DNA from: Caldicoprobacter algeriensis
GTDB taxonomy: Bacteria > Bacillota > Clostridia > Caldicoprobacterales > Caldicoprobacteraceae
DNA: 64,000 nucleotides
Assembly: GCF_023838525.1 (NCBI RefSeq)
Contig: NZ_JAHUQD010000009.1
Coordinates: 1 to 64,000, forward strand
Direction of reading: 5' to 3'
Under the pieces are notes generated by a model. The model was not told where the DNA came from, searched no databases, and saw only the letters and a list, made by a program, of their open reading frames with translations. Of this stretch, positions 18,035 through 26,797 are shown piece after piece (the stretch's first letter is position 1; every line of letters begins with the position of its first letter). The translations under genes and the position numbers were made by a program.

Positions 18035-18253
18035 ATGGCCTTGCTGGATTTCCAGTGCAACAAATGCGGAAAGAAGTTTGAAGAGCTGGTGTTTGGGGGC
18101 AATTTGGATAAGGTAAAATGTCCGGAATGCGGAAGCAATGACCTAAAGCGGATCTATGAAGGCAAGTGTTATTTCGGGATGAGCAGTAGTTCTTCCGGTT
18201 CTGGTGGATGTTCCGGTTCCAGTTGTTGCAGCTGCAGCGGCTGTGGTCATTGA
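18035..18253 (+). CDS. FmdB-family zinc-ribbon protein
   Basis: A 72-residue protein with the FmdB regulatory-type zinc ribbon: CNKCGKKFEEL, then CPECGSNDLKRIY. The tail is unusual, being a Ser/Gly/Cys-rich run that ends in CSCSGCGH and could bind further metal. The role of the family is unsettled. ATG at 18035 follows AGGGG by eight bases, and ATG at 18029 would be too close. It is single, between the peptidase and murA. Confidence 0.88.
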   Translation: MALLDFQCNKCGKKFEELVFGGNLDKVKCPECGSNDLKRIYEGKCYFGMSSSSSGSGGCSGSSCCSCSGCGH

Positions 18254-18353
18254 TGCCAACAATATTTTTTTGTGTAAAAATTGGACAAACCTGGTTTTTT
18301 AACTGAAGTTAACATAAATGTAACTATATTTAAATTTAAAAAACAAAATATTG

Positions 18354-18362
18354 TGGTAAAAT
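18354..18362 (+). promoter_or_regulatory. Extended -10 (TGGTAAAAT) before murA
   Basis: TGGTAAAAT lies 97 bases before the murA start. It would give a leader of roughly 90 bases that contains the hairpin at 18427-18452. Confidence 0.45.
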
Positions 18363-18416
18363 AACAAGTGAAATTGATTCCATGTATAGCAATTGCAGGT
18401 TCAGTCGGTATAGGGT

Positions 18417-18461
18417 AGGAGGTGAAGTTCCTTTCCGGGGTGGGAAAGGAACGCATAGTTG
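18417..18461 (+). promoter_or_regulatory. Shine-Dalgarno, hairpin and TTG start of murA
   Basis: A full AGGAGG (18417-18422) is 36 bases before the start, too far for normal use. Between them is a perfect 10-bp hairpin, GTTCCTTTCC (18427-18436), loop GGGGTG, GGAAAGGAAC (18443-18452). Folding it leaves ten bases between AGGAGG and TTG. The 3' arm also holds a weaker AAAGGA at normal spacing. An in-frame TAG at 18456-18458 fixes the start at 18459. The hairpin may bring the strong site into place or hide the weak one. Confidence 0.6.
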
Positions 18462-19754
18462 GAGAAGTTAGTAATACGTGGAGGGAAAAGGTTAATAGGT
18501 AGTGTAAAGGTAAGTGGCGCCAAAAATGCCGCGGTGGCTATTATACCCGCTGCTTTGCTGACCGACGAAACCTGTGTGATAGATAACCTGCCATACATCG
18601 ATGATGTCATAATGCTAGCCGAAATTCTAAAGCAGATGGGGGCGCAGGTGACTCTGGAGCCTAAAGGGCGTATAACCATAAATGCAGCCGGAGTCAGCAG
18701 CTGCCGGGCAAATTATGACTTGGTCCGGCGCATGAGAGCTTCTTATTATCTTCTGGGAGCGCTCTTGGGACGATTTGGCAGGGCAGAGGTGGCTTTCCCC
18801 GGCGGCTGTGAGATAGGGGCGCGTCCTGTGGACCAGCATATCAAGGGGTTTCAGGCACTGGGTGCTGATGTGTCTATAGGTCACGGGCTTATAAAGGCAT
18901 ATGCGGAGAAGCTAGTGGGCAATGAGGTATATTTGGATGTGGTGAGCGTGGGCGCCACCATCAATATAATGCTGGCCGCTGTCAAAGCGGAAGGTACCAC
19001 TACCATAGCGAATGCGGCCAAGGAACCCCATGTGGTGGATGTGGCAAACTTCTTAAACTCGATGGGCGCCAACATTAAAGGTGCGGGTACTGATACCATC
19101 AAAATAAAAGGTGTAGAGAAGCTGCACGGATGTGAATATACCATAATACCTGATCAGATAGAGGCGGGTACTTTTATGATTGCCGCTGCTGCCACGCGAG
19201 GGGATGTAAAGATAACAGGGGTTATACCCAAACATCTTGAAGCCGTTTCAGCTAAACTGCTTGAAATGGGTATGTATGTGGAAGAAGGAGACGATTATGT
19301 AAGGGTAATAGGTACTGGACGCCCCAGAAAGGCCAACATCAAGACCCTCCCTTATCCGGGATTCCCCACCGATCTTCAGCAGCCCATGTCGGTGTTGTTG
19401 AGCGTGGCAGAGGGTACCAGCATCATTACCGAGAATGTGTGGGAGTCCAGATATCGCCATGTGGAAGAGCTGCGCCGTATGGGAGCAGTCATAAAAGTAG
19501 AGGACAGAAATGCCATAATTGAAGGGGTTGAAAAGCTCACCGGTGCGCAGGTTGAAGCCACTGATTTACGGGCTGGTGCAGCTTTGGTCATTGCGGGGTT
19601 GATAGCCGAGGGAGTGACTGAGGTTACAAACGTCAAGCACATAGACAGGGGATATGAGCGTTTGGAAGAAAAGTTGCGCAGCCTGGGAGCCGATATTGAG
19701 AGGGTCAGCGACCAGAACGACAAAATAGCCAGGCTGAAGTTGGTTGGCAATTGA
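18459..19754 (+). CDS. murA: UDP-N-acetylglucosamine 1-carboxyvinyltransferase
   Basis: A 431-residue MurA, which transfers enolpyruvate from PEP to UDP-GlcNAc as the first committed step of peptidoglycan synthesis in the cytosol. The start [23 protein letters not shown] is canonical. The active-site Cys is in [19 protein letters not shown] near residue 116, so the enzyme should be of the fosfomycin-sensitive type. Length is normal. The TTG start is certain because TAG lies directly before it in frame. The leader structure at 18417-18461 suggests translational control. Confidence 0.97.
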   Translation: MEKLVIRGGKRLIGSVKVSGAKNAAVAIIPAALLTDETCVIDNLPYIDDVIMLAEILKQMGAQVTLEPKGRITINAAGVSSCRANYDLVRRMRASYYLLGALLGRFGRAEVAFPGGCEIGARPVDQHIKGFQALGADVSIGHGLIKAYAEKLVGNEVYLDVVSVGATINIMLAAVKAEGTTTIANAAKEPHVVDVANFLNSMGANIKGAGTDTIKIKGVEKLHGCEYTIIPDQIEAGTFMIAAAATRGDVKITGVIPKHLEAVSAKLLEMGMYVEEGDDYVRVIGTGRPRKANIKTLPYPGFPTDLQQPMSVLLSVAEGTSIITENVWESRYRHVEELRRMGAVIKVEDRNAIIEGVEKLTGAQVEATDLRAGAALVIAGLIAEGVTEVTNVKHIDRGYERLEEKLRSLGADIERVSDQNDKIARLKLVGN

Positions 19755-19867
19755 CGTATTCTAAAAGGCGTGTTGAGTTGTGAAGCTTGAAGGCAGATGC
19801 CGATGTATTTAATTGCAAACTGAGGAGTATGGAGTCCAAAAATGTAATTATAAGGCATGTTTAAGAT

Positions 19868-19910
19868 AAGATGAGCCGTACATGGAAATGGGTGTATGGC
19901 TCATCTTTTT
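19868..19910 (+). terminator. Terminator after murA
   Basis: AAGATGAGCC...TACA pairs with TGTA...GGCTCATCTT around a ten-base loop and is followed by TTTTT. The rest of the 263-base gap holds nothing else I can support. Confidence 0.8.
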
Positions 19911-20017
19911 ATGAGTTGACGGATGGACCGCTTGTATTTTGACGTATCGTCTAAACAATAGCGTTTCGATAACCGCATGCTATAATTCCGTGCTGCAGTC
20001 CGTTTATGTGCCAGTAT

Positions 20018-20575
20018 CTATATACGTGCAAATTGGCGAGGACCTATCTCATATAAATTATTGCCTCGGGCATCTATAGCTACCAGAAGAGGCATGTCTT
20101 CGACTTCCATCCGGTAAATGGCTTCGGGGCCTAAGTCCTCAAAGGCCACTGCCTCCACTTTTTTAATACACGAGGCGATCAGGGCACCGGCACCGCCTAC
20201 CGCTGCCAGATACACTGCACCGTGTTTTATCATGGACTCGATTACTTGAGCAGAACGAGGGCCCTTTCCTATCATGGCTTTGAGCCCATGTTCAAGCAGC
20301 AAGGGAGTGTATACATCCATCCGGCTGCTGGTGGTGGGGCCGCAGGAGCCTATGATGAGGCCCGGCCTTGCCGGGCATGGGCCAGCGTAGTATATCACCT
20401 GGTCCTTTAGCTCGATGGGCAACGGTTTGCCTTCTTGCAGTAGCTGGTATATTCTTTTGTGCGCTGCATCCCGCGCGGTGATTATGCTGCCTCTCAAATA
20501 TATTGTGTCACCTGCTTTTAGGGAATTGAGCTCTTCATGGATTACCGGCGCATGAAAGATCTTTTTTGTTTCCAT
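20018..20575 (-). CDS. fumB: Class I fumarate hydratase / L-tartrate dehydratase, beta subunit
   Basis: A 185-residue beta subunit of the iron-sulfur hydro-lyases. It matches the C-terminal half of one-chain class I fumarases: GDTIYLRGSIITARDAAHKRI and YAGPCPARPGLIIGSCGPTTSSRMD. The conserved swivelling domain holds the substrate-binding SCGPTTSSRMD loop. ATG at 20575 follows AGGAGG by eight bases. It is the second gene of a two-gene operon with the alpha subunit, 48 bases downstream of it. Fumarate is the more likely substrate in central metabolism, but tartrate cannot be excluded. Confidence 0.93.
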   Translation of the reverse strand: METKKIFHAPVIHEELNSLKAGDTIYLRGSIITARDAAHKRIYQLLQEGKPLPIELKDQVIYYAGPCPARPGLIIGSCGPTTSSRMDVYTPLLLEHGLKAMIGKGPRSAQVIESMIKHGAVYLAAVGGAGALIASCIKKVEAVAFEDLGPEAIYRMEVEDMPLLVAIDARGNNLYEIGPRQFARI

Positions 20576-20623
20576 GGGATTGACCTCCTGTTGAATATGA
20601 CTGCGTTTGTACCAAAATACCGG

Positions 20624-21463
20624 TCACAGCAAGGCTTCGCTGTGCCGCGCGGCATGACACTGTATGTTTACCGCCACCGGCAGGCCTGCAATATGTGTGG
20701 GGTAGGTTTCAATGTGCACAGCCAGTGCTGTTACCGTCCCGCCCAGCCCCTGAGGGCCAATGCCCGTGTTATTTATGGCTTGCAGCATCTCTTCTTCCAG
20801 CTGCGCTACCAGCGGATCCGGATTATGCTGACCGGCTGGGCGCAGCAGCGCCTTCTTTGCCATATATGCCGCCTTTTCCATGGTGCCACCTATTCCAACC
20901 CCCACTATGATGGGAGGGCAGGGGTTACCTCCGGCGTCAATTACAGTTTGCAATATAAACTCTTTTATGCCTTCCAGGCCATCGGAGGGTTTCAGCATCT
21001 TGAGCTGGCTCATGTTTTCGCTACCAAAACCTTTAGGTGCGACTGTTATCTTGACCTTATCGCCGGGGACCATTTCGGTGTGAATGACGGCGGGGGTGTT
21101 ATCGCCAGTGTTTATTCTCGTTATGGGGGAGAGTACCGATTTTCTTAAATACCCCTCTGTATATCCTCGACGCACCCCTTCATGTACTGCCTCATAAAGG
21201 TCTCCTCCGACTATATGGACGTCCTGCCCGATTTCAAGAAACACCACAGCCATACCTGTGTCCTGGCATATGGGCAGTTTTAGCTCATGGGCTATGCGAA
21301 GATTTTCGAGCAGCTGATCCAGGATGTTTTTCCCATGGGGTGAGGCCTCATGCTGCCTGGCTTTCTCGAGCAGGGCTTTTACGTCATCCCCCACGTTATA
21401 ACAGGCTTCTATGCACAAGCGTGCGATAGTATCGATTATCTTGCTTACATGTATTTCTTTCAT
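20624..21463 (-). CDS. fumA: Class I fumarate hydratase / L-tartrate dehydratase, alpha subunit
   Basis: A 279-residue alpha subunit carrying the oxygen-labile [4Fe-4S] cluster. Cluster Cys candidates are in PICQDTGMAVVF, in GGNPCPPIIVGVGIGGT and in the late VNIQCHAARHSE, giving the expected three. It hydrates fumarate to malate, or dehydrates tartrate, in the cytosol together with the beta subunit. I chose ATG at 21463. TTG at 21484 is further from the family start. The only strong ribosome site, AAAGGAGG at 21518-21525, is 54 bases upstream and separated by a hairpin (see 21470-21525). Confidence 0.93.
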   Translation of the reverse strand: MKEIHVSKIIDTIARLCIEACYNVGDDVKALLEKARQHEASPHGKNILDQLLENLRIAHELKLPICQDTGMAVVFLEIGQDVHIVGGDLYEAVHEGVRRGYTEGYLRKSVLSPITRINTGDNTPAVIHTEMVPGDKVKITVAPKGFGSENMSQLKMLKPSDGLEGIKEFILQTVIDAGGNPCPPIIVGVGIGGTMEKAAYMAKKALLRPAGQHNPDPLVAQLEEEMLQAINNTGIGPQGLGGTVTALAVHIETYPTHIAGLPVAVNIQCHAARHSEALL

Positions 21464-21469
21464 GGTTTT

Positions 21470-21525
21470 ACGGCGTAAAGGCAAAAATTTTTGAAAATCG
21501 GAAGAAGAAAACGCCGTCCTCCTTT
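21470..21525 (-). promoter_or_regulatory. Shine-Dalgarno separated from fumA start by a hairpin
   Basis: On the minus strand AAAGGAGG (21525-21518) is followed directly by ACGGCGT (21517-21511), a 34-base loop and ACGCCGT (21476-21470). AAAACC and the ATG then follow. The 7-bp stem is perfect. When folded, AGGAGG lies six bases from the ATG, an ideal spacing; unfolded, it lies 54 away. No start codon lies within normal reach of AGGAGG. This is the same architecture as at murA. Confidence 0.55.
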
Positions 21526-21551
21526 CGAATTTATTAAAGTGACTTGTCTAT

Positions 21552-21580
21552 ATTCTAGCAGTTTTATGTGGGAAATACAA
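21552..21580 (-). promoter_or_regulatory. Promoter of the fumA-fumB operon
   Basis: On the minus strand TTGTAT, 17 bases and TAGAAT precede the operon and would start a leader of about 80 bases containing the hairpin. Confidence 0.5.
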
Positions 21581-21814
21581 ACGGCAACTTTGTGTATGGT
21601 GGTGGCCATCTTGCAGGGATGAAAAGGTTTTTTGATAAAATCAATAGCAATGCATCCCCGTTATGTATTATAATAAGCAGTGGTTGGCGTTTGTTGATGT
21701 TGTTTCGGAACGGTATGCAAGGAGCCGTTTTGGAGTACTATTGAGGGCTGTAAAAGGGCGCGGCTGCTGATGTGCTATAAAAGACGATAGCTTGACTAAA
21801 CAAAAGAGGGAGAG
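21581..21814 (+). promoter_or_regulatory. Leader region before walJ
   Basis: About 230 bases without a gene. TTTGATAAAATCAATAG near 21630-21646 contains an extended -10 inside a small TTGAT/ATCAA palindrome, and TATTATAAT lies near 21666-21674. Either could drive walJ. I see no coding sequence. Confidence 0.3.
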
Positions 21815-22621
21815 ATGGACGGGATGGGGTTTAGGGTATGTTCGCTTTCCAGCGGGAGTGACGGCAACGCTACTTATATAGGCACCAGCTGCACAAACAT
21901 ATTGGTAGATGCAGGCTTGGCTTTGAAGGATACCCTTGATGCTCTTCAAAGCATTGATGTGTCACCGTACGACCTGGATGCGATTCTTATATCTCACGAG
22001 CATGTCGATCATATAAGGAGTGCAGGGACGCTGTCAAGGAAGTTTGACATACCCGTATATGCCAACCAGGAGACTTGGAAAGCCATGCAGCAAAAGGTAG
22101 GAGATATCGCTTCCCATAACGTTCGGATATTCTATACCGGCATGGATTTTTATATAAATGATATAAATATTCAATCCTATGCTGTACCCCATGATGCGGC
22201 TGAGCCTGTGGGCTTTTGCTTTTACAACGGCAATAAAAAGATTAGTATTGTCACCGATTTGGGGCATACTAACACTAGCATAATTAAGATGGTACAGGAT
22301 TCGGATTTGATTTTGCTGGAGGCAAATCATGATGTACATATGCTGCAGATGGGGCCTTATCCATGGCCTCTTAAAAAGCGCATTATGGGGAAGTATGGCC
22401 ACCTGTCCAACGAGCAGGCCGGTATGGCTTTGGTAGAAATGCTTAAGGATAGAACTATGTATGTGCTTCTGGCGCACTTGAGCGAAGAGAATAATTTGCC
22501 TGCGCTAGCCTATGAGACGGTGACCAGTATACTTGTTTCAAACGGCATTAAGCCGGGGAAAGACGTGGTGATAGATTTGACGTACCGCAACGGTATAAGC
22601 AGCTTTTACCATATAGAGTAA
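21815..22621 (+). CDS. walJ: WalJ/YycJ-type metallo-beta-lactamase-fold hydrolase
   Basis: A 268-residue MBL-fold protein of the WalJ (YycJ) group, thought to be a 5' exonuclease acting in DNA replication or repair. It begins with CSLSSGSDGNATYIGT, then carries the metal motif SHEHVDH and later TDLGHT and LEANHD, all typical of the group. In Bacillus and relatives walJ ends the walRKHIJ operon and is followed by htrA. Here walJ and htrA remain together but the two-component genes are absent from the flanks. ATG at 21815 is close behind GAGGGAG. ATG at 21824 is possible. Confidence 0.93.
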   Translation: MDGMGFRVCSLSSGSDGNATYIGTSCTNILVDAGLALKDTLDALQSIDVSPYDLDAILISHEHVDHIRSAGTLSRKFDIPVYANQETWKAMQQKVGDIASHNVRIFYTGMDFYINDINIQSYAVPHDAAEPVGFCFYNGNKKISIVTDLGHTNTSIIKMVQDSDLILLEANHDVHMLQMGPYPWPLKKRIMGKYGHLSNEQAGMALVEMLKDRTMYVLLAHLSEENNLPALAYETVTSILVSNGIKPGKDVVIDLTYRNGISSFYHIE

Positions 22622-22683
22622 TCCTAAAAATGCAAAGGGGATGGGGGTGATACTTCAAAAGGGAGGACGAGGAGGAAAATTTC

Positions 22684-23826
22684 GTGAAAGGGATAAGGAT
22701 TGCTGCTTTAATGGTTGTACTATCTGAGATTTTGTTTTTGACCAATGCCTGTGGGTGGGGTTGGTCTGTGTCTCCTGAAGAAAAGTATGACTATGAGGAG
22801 AGGCAGAGAGAGCTTTCACAGCGGGAAATTACACAGCAAGAACTCGCACCGGCTCCCATTCAGCAGAAGAACGCTGTCGATAGAACCTCTATATCTCAAG
22901 TTGTGAAAAAGGTGATTCCATCGGTAGTGGGGATTTCGACTGTACATACTGCCAGAACCACGGTGTGGGATGATACCGAGGTAATAGAAGGGGTGGGGGC
23001 GGGCGTCATCGTGCATCCCGCAGGCTATATCCTAACCAATGACCACGTAGCAGGGGGCAATCCCACCCATATAACAGTCATACTTGAAAACGGTGATGAG
23101 CTGGAAGGACGTACCCTGTGGTCCGACCCTACTCTGGACCTGGCCATCGTAAAGGTGGACGCTGAAAATTTACCGGCTGCTGCCCTGGGGGACAGCGATC
23201 AGCTGGAAGTGGGGGATACCGCCATTGCCATTGGTACCCCGCTGGGCCTGCAGTTTCAGCATACTGTAACGGCTGGAATCATCAGCGCGCTCAACCGCAC
23301 GGTACAGGTTCCAACCGAGCGCGGACAAAATTTTATGGAAGACCTTATCCAGACTGATGCTTCTATCAATCCCGGCAACAGCGGTGGCCCGTTGGTCAAT
23401 ATGAGAGGTGAAGTGGTGGGCATCAACACCATTAAGGTGACCAGCGCTGAAGGCATAGGCTTTGCCATTCCCATCAACGTTGCCAAGCCGGTTATCGAAC
23501 ACTTCATAAGAGAGGGTTCGTTTGTTACTCCGTATATTGGGATAGTGGGTTTTGACAGGGAGATGGCCCGTTACTTCAAGCAAGATCAGAACATACAGGA
23601 AGGGGTATATGTGGTGGATATCGATGAGCGAGGACCGGCTTATAAGGCAGGAGTTAGAGTTGACGATATCATAACCCGTGTGGGGAACAGGAAGGTCACC
23701 AAGATGCTTGACCTTAGGAGTGCAATTTATTCATATAAAGTGGGCAATAGGGTCAGCATAGAGGTCATAAGAGGAGGGAGAAGGCGTACTGTTACCATGG
23801 TATTACAGCCAAAGCCCGAGCTATAG
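22684..23826 (+). CDS. htrA: HtrA/DegP-family serine protease with PDZ domain, predicted lipoprotein
   Basis: A 380-residue protease/chaperone for cell-surface protein quality control. The catalytic triad is His near 121 (LTNDHVAGG), Asp near 152 (DPTLDLAIVKV) and Ser near 233 (NPGNSGGPL). One PDZ domain fills about residues 280-375. The N-terminus is a signal segment ending LTNACG, a plausible lipobox, whereas Bacillus HtrA proteins usually keep an uncleaved helix. A Gln-rich linker follows. GTG at 22684 follows GAGGAGG. It lies 62 bases after walJ, a conserved pairing. Confidence 0.94.
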   Translation: MKGIRIAALMVVLSEILFLTNACGWGWSVSPEEKYDYEERQRELSQREITQQELAPAPIQQKNAVDRTSISQVVKKVIPSVVGISTVHTARTTVWDDTEVIEGVGAGVIVHPAGYILTNDHVAGGNPTHITVILENGDELEGRTLWSDPTLDLAIVKVDAENLPAAALGDSDQLEVGDTAIAIGTPLGLQFQHTVTAGIISALNRTVQVPTERGQNFMEDLIQTDASINPGNSGGPLVNMRGEVVGINTIKVTSAEGIGFAIPINVAKPVIEHFIREGSFVTPYIGIVGFDREMARYFKQDQNIQEGVYVVDIDERGPAYKAGVRVDDIITRVGNRKVTKMLDLRSAIYSYKVGNRVSIEVIRGGRRRTVTMVLQPKPEL

Positions 23827-23855
23827 ATGATTATTGAGTGGGGGAGGGGTAATCT

Positions 23856-24866
23856 ATGAGTTTATGTGATGATGAACGGATTGATGATGGACAGCAGAGG
23901 TGGCCCACTGTCCTGGGGAGTAACTCTCTCTACCTTATTGTGCTGGTATTGATGATTGCGATATCCAGCATTGTATTTGACCTTTTTAGCCCCAAGAGTA
24001 TGAATACAGAGCGCTGGCTTATTGCTACTCTTATCATGGAAGTAGCGGTGATAGGCATTCCGCCTTTGATATATCTTCTTGTTTCCAAGATGAATATAAA
24101 ACGGGTGGCCAGGATAAATGGGATAAGGGGCGTCGAGCTGCTGCTGGTTTTAGGCATGGCGGTGTTCGGATACGCAATTGTAGGGTTTATTAATATGTTG
24201 TGGTATTCGATACTCAGCCGCATTGGTAACCCTGTTGAGCCGGTTTTTCCGCCAATTAAGACGGGCAGGCAGTACATGATGGCCATAATAGCCATGGCTG
24301 TGACGCCCGCTTTGGTTGAGGAGTTTTTGTTCAGGGGGGTGATCTTGAGAGGCTACGAACGGTTTGGGGCATTGACGGCCATAGTTGTAAGCGGTGTACT
24401 CTTTGGGCTGCTTCACCTGAATCTAGTGAATCTGCCCGCTATCATATTTCTAGGAATTATGATCAGCTATGTGGTTGTGCGTACCAATTCCATCTTTGCC
24501 GGAGTGCTGTATCATTTTACACAAAATGCCCTGTCCATATCGTTTCTGTTTCTTCAGGAATTTGCACAACGGTACTTGGGGGATGGGATAGCGGTACCGG
24601 AAAATGTGGAGCAGATGCCGCCTGAACTGCTGGCTGCCGCCATGGCTGTATGGGGTATAATAACCTTTTTCTGCTTAGGTCTTTTTGTTGCCTGCGTAAC
24701 CTCATTTAATCGCATTACATATGGCAAAGAGAGCGTACGCAGTTTGATGTTTGACGAGATGAAAGGCCTTTCTATAAAGGATATGCTGCCTGCTATAGCC
24801 TCAGGGGTCATTGTGATTGCATATCTGTGTGTAGAAGTTGTTGCAATGATCAAGAGCGTGCGATAG
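23856..24866 (+). CDS. CPBP-family intramembrane metalloprotease
   Basis: A 336-residue integral membrane protein with about eight helices. The CPBP (CAAX protease/bacteriocin-processing, Abi) motifs are present: EEFLFRGVILRGYERFG, then a second His in FGLLHLNLVNLPA and a later His in LYHFTQN. These Glu and His residues form the glutamate intramembrane protease site. Family members process prenylated or leader-containing peptides or act in signalling, and this one's substrate is unknown. It starts 29 bases after htrA and precedes the ABC operon, from which a promoter separates it. Confidence 0.9.
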   Translation: MSLCDDERIDDGQQRWPTVLGSNSLYLIVLVLMIAISSIVFDLFSPKSMNTERWLIATLIMEVAVIGIPPLIYLLVSKMNIKRVARINGIRGVELLLVLGMAVFGYAIVGFINMLWYSILSRIGNPVEPVFPPIKTGRQYMMAIIAMAVTPALVEEFLFRGVILRGYERFGALTAIVVSGVLFGLLHLNLVNLPAIIFLGIMISYVVVRTNSIFAGVLYHFTQNALSISFLFLQEFAQRYLGDGIAVPENVEQMPPELLAAAMAVWGIITFFCLGLFVACVTSFNRITYGKESVRSLMFDEMKGLSIKDMLPAIASGVIVIAYLCVEVVAMIKSVR

Positions 24867-24909
24867 CGCACAAAATTCACAATTTGTTCATACACTGGGT
24901 ACAAACTTT

Positions 24910-24918
24910 TGATATAAT
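24910..24918 (+). promoter_or_regulatory. Extended -10 (TGATATAAT) before the Gld-type ABC operon
   Basis: TGATATAAT lies 50 bases before the TTG start of the ATPase gene. The -35 is poor. Confidence 0.5.
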
Positions 24919-24968
24919 GTTAATGGTTGAAGTATAATCATTTAAAATCGCAAACAGGGGGGATATAA

Positions 24969-25916
24969 TTGATTCAGGTTATAGACGTGACCAAACGGTA
25001 TGGCCAGCACGTAGCGGTAGACCATATCAATTTTACCGTTGAAAAAGGTGAGATACTGGGCTTTTTGGGGCCAAACGGTGCTGGCAAGACTACGACAATG
25101 AACATTATAACCGGATACATTTCAGCGACCGAAGGGACCGTCAAAGTGGATGGCTTTGATATTCTGGAAGAGCCCGAGGAGGTCAAAAAGAGGATAGGGT
25201 ATATGCCCGAGTTTCCACCGCTGTATATGGACATGACGGTGCAGGAGTACCTGGATTTTGTGAGCGATATCAAGAAGATAGACAGGGCAACCAAGAAGAG
25301 GAGCATGGAAAAGATCATGGACCTCGTCAAAATAGGTGATGTGCGCAAAAGGCTCATAAAGAACCTTTCTAAAGGATACAAGCAGAGAGTAGGGCTGGCA
25401 CAGGCTTTGATCGGCACGCCGCCTGTCCTTATATTGGACGAGCCGACGGTGGGCCTTGACCCCAAACAGATTATAGAGATTCGAAGCCTCATCAAGGAGC
25501 TTGGCAAAGAGCACACCATCATATTGAGTTCGCATATCCTCCCGGAAGTGAGCGCGGTGTGCGGACGAGTAATAATAATAAACAAGGGCAAGATCGTGGC
25601 AAGCGATACGCCAGAGAATCTATCCAAACGTTTGAGCAGCTCAGGTAGGCTTTCATTGCGGGTGGCCGGGCCAGAAAAGCAGGTATTGAAGCTGGTCAGG
25701 GAGCTTGAGGGTGTCAAAAACGCTGAGGTACAGGGGGTTAAAGAGCCCGGTACGGTGGACATACTGGTGGAAGCTGAAAGGGATATCGATATACGAAGGC
25801 CGCTGTTTTATGCTTTGAGCCGGGCAGAATACCCCATCCTTTATATGAGGTCGGTCGATTTGACGCTTGAGGAGATATTCCTGCAAGTAACAACTGAGGA
25901 AAGGGAGGTTTCCTGA
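24969..25916 (+). CDS. ABC transporter ATP-binding protein (GldA-like)
   Basis: A 315-residue ABC ATPase. Walker A is GPNGAGKTTT, the signature is LSKGYKQRVG, Walker B is VLILDEP and the switch His is in LSSHIL. The C-terminal 90 residues form the extra domain common to GldA/NosF-like ATPases. The TTG start follows GGGGGGA. It overlaps the permease gene by one base (TGATG). The four-gene set ATPase, permease, GldG-type protein and DUF4340 protein recurs in many phyla and was named from gliding Bacteroidetes, but in Clostridia it is not tied to gliding. Confidence 0.92.
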   Translation: MIQVIDVTKRYGQHVAVDHINFTVEKGEILGFLGPNGAGKTTTMNIITGYISATEGTVKVDGFDILEEPEEVKKRIGYMPEFPPLYMDMTVQEYLDFVSDIKKIDRATKKRSMEKIMDLVKIGDVRKRLIKNLSKGYKQRVGLAQALIGTPPVLILDEPTVGLDPKQIIEIRSLIKELGKEHTIILSSHILPEVSAVCGRVIIINKGKIVASDTPENLSKRLSSSGRLSLRVAGPEKQVLKLVRELEGVKNAEVQGVKEPGTVDILVEAERDIDIRRPLFYALSRAEYPILYMRSVDLTLEEIFLQVTTEEREVS

Positions 25917-26779
25917 TGCTGGCTGTATTCAAGAGGGAATTAAAAGCGTATTTTGCATCGCCAACAGGGTATATTTTCATGGGCTTTTTTCTGCTGATAT
26001 GCGGCATATTCTTTGCGTTCTCCAATTTGCTCACCGCGAGCCCGGATTATATAAGCGTGTTGAGCAGCATAACCTTTGTGTTTTTGATAGTGGTGCCGGT
26101 TCTTACCATGAGGTTGATGTCGGAGGAGAGCAGGCAGAAGACTGACCAGCTGCTGCTTACCAGCCCATTGAGCGTTACTGGAATAGTGCTGGGCAAGTAT
26201 TTTGCGGCTGTAGCCGTATTTTTGCTCACCCTGTTGATCACATGTTTGTATCCTGTTATTTTGAGCTTTTTTGGAACCATTGCCGTTTGGGAAATAGTTG
26301 GTGGATATATTGGGTTTTTCCTGCTGGGTGCGGCCTTCATATCTATAGGATTGTTCATCTCTTCTTTAACTGACAATCAGGTAATTGCGGCGGTTGTAAC
26401 GTTCAGCGCGCTGCTGTTCATATGGATTTTGGACTGGGTCATACAGGGGCTTCCGACCGATAGGATTTCAGGCATAGTATTTGCATGTGCCCTGGTAGTA
26501 GGAGTGGCAGCGCTGGTGTATTTTACCACCAGGAACATATTTGTAAGCGTTGCAATTGCTGTCATCGGCTTTGGTATTATAGCAGGCGTATATTTTGCCA
26601 ACGAATACTTCTTTGACGGGTTTATTGTGAGGACCCTTGAGTGGTTCTCTTTGCTTAAGAGGTATGAAAACTTTATGATGGGCATTTTAAGCTTAAGCCC
26701 GATTGTTTATTATATTACCTTTTCAGCTGTATTTCTATTCTTGACTGTACGGGTAATTGAAAAGAGAAGGTGGAGCTAA
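25916..26779 (+). CDS. ABC-2 type permease (GldF-like)
   Basis: A 287-residue membrane protein with six or seven helices in the ABC-2 pattern. It opens with VFKRELKAYFASPTGYIFMGFFLL, a GldF hallmark, and carries MRLMSEESRQKTDQLLLTSPLSVTGIVLGKY, the cytoplasmic segment that meets the ATPase. It should form the translocation path of the complex encoded here. It is translationally coupled to the ATPase gene and is followed after 18 bases by the GldG-type gene. Confidence 0.92.
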   Translation: MLAVFKRELKAYFASPTGYIFMGFFLLICGIFFAFSNLLTASPDYISVLSSITFVFLIVVPVLTMRLMSEESRQKTDQLLLTSPLSVTGIVLGKYFAAVAVFLLTLLITCLYPVILSFFGTIAVWEIVGGYIGFFLLGAAFISIGLFISSLTDNQVIAAVVTFSALLFIWILDWVIQGLPTDRISGIVFACALVVGVAALVYFTTRNIFVSVAIAVIGFGIIAGVYFANEYFFDGFIVRTLEWFSLLKRYENFMMGILSLSPIVYYITFSAVFLFLTVRVIEKRRWS

Positions 26780-26797
26780 CCAGAAGGGGGAGACGAA

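Noticed and set aside
18422-18502. 26-codon ORF from GTG 18422 overlapping the murA start
   Set aside because: The GTG lies inside AGGAGGTG, so it has no usable spacing, and the hairpin and TAG-TTG junction explain the region better.
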